Assembly (NCBI GenBank): GCA_027038385.1
Contig: JALVXE010000209.1
Location: 1-5,429 of the forward strand
DNA: 5,429 bases
Direction of reading: 5' to 3'
From: Thermotogaceae bacterium
Lineage (GTDB): Bacteria > Thermotogota > Thermotogae > Thermotogales > Thermotogaceae
Notes under the pieces: generated by a model
What the model saw: only the letters and a program-made list of their open reading frames with translations
The model's database searches: none
Told to the model about the DNA's origin: nothing
Made by a program: the position numbers and the translations under genes
Shown here: piece after piece, positions 5,325-5,429 of the stretch
Layout: each line of letters opens with the position of its first letter
Numbering within the stretch: position 1 is the first letter of the stretch

Positions 5325-5429
5325 ATGAGGCGTTTACTCGTGGCAGTTGTTATTCTATCACTTTTGACGGTTTCTTTTGCAGGTTTGTTGGAGGACATAC
5401 AGAAGCGTGGCGTGCTGAGGGTTGGGCAA
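5325..5429 (+). CDS. Amino acid ABC transporter, family 3 periplasmic binding protein, probably for lysine (N-terminus only)
   Basis: Only the first 35 codons are visible before the window ends. Residues 1-19 (MRRLLVAVVILSLLTVSFA) form a signal peptide with likely cleavage after SFA and no lipobox cysteine. The mature protein begins GLLEDIQKRGVLRVGQ. The I-x-x-R-G-x-L-R-V-G pattern is the characteristic N-terminal signature of family 3 solute-binding proteins for polar amino acids (His/Lys/Arg/Gln type). Such a protein would bind substrate in the periplasm and pass it to a PAAT-type ABC importer, whose genes probably follow outside the window. The lysine riboswitch in its leader points to lysine or basic amino acids as substrate. 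The start is fixed by the GGAGGTG site and the signal peptide. The family call is firm for so short a piece; the substrate is inferred from regulation. Confidence 0.85.
   Translation, partial: MRRLLVAVVILSLLTVSFAGLLEDIQKRGVLRVGQ

Overview
The window most likely comes from a thermophilic member of the Thermotogota (Thermotoga or Pseudothermotoga type). This is an inference from three things. The lysine riboswitch on the right closely resembles, from memory, the Thermotoga maritima lysine riboswitch of known structure. The Shine-Dalgarno sequences of the leading genes are very strong (GGAGGTG type). The two solute-binding proteins have short signal peptides without a lipobox cysteine. No phylogenetic search was possible.

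Left and middle (minus strand, transcribed right to left): a branched-chain amino acid type (LIV/HAAT family) ABC importer operon in the order livH (permease, 4880-3972), livM (permease, 3967-2897), livG (ATPase, 2900-2010), livF (ATPase, 2017-1295), a CBS-CBS-ACT sensor-like protein (1282-644), and livK (periplasmic binding protein, 582 to beyond position 1; its C-terminal part is missing). The first five genes are packed with gaps or overlaps of 4, -4, -8 and 12 nt, so they are almost certainly one transcript. livK follows after 61 nt and has a plausible extra promoter of its own. LivK should capture the amino acid, LivHM should form the channel and LivGF should drive it. The CBS-ACT protein may link the operon to amino acid or adenylate status, but its role is unproven.

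Intergenic region (4881-5324): two divergent sigma70-like promoters, both TTGACA/TAACAT. The minus one drives livH. The plus one drives an untranslated leader containing a complete lysine riboswitch (L box, 5065-5246) with a foldable antiterminator (5232-5280) and a strong intrinsic terminator (5268-5307).

Right edge (plus strand): the start of a family 3 amino acid binding protein gene (5325 onward, 35 codons visible). Its riboswitch predicts that it belongs to a lysine, or basic amino acid, ABC importer repressed when lysine is plentiful.

All genes seem intact, apart from the two cut by the window edges. No mobile element, CRISPR array, tRNA or rRNA was seen. I did not find an evidently new system. 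The points most worth following are the CBS-ACT gene embedded in the liv operon, a shared TCACA/TGTGA inverted repeat at both liv promoters, and the nested antiterminator of the lysine switch.
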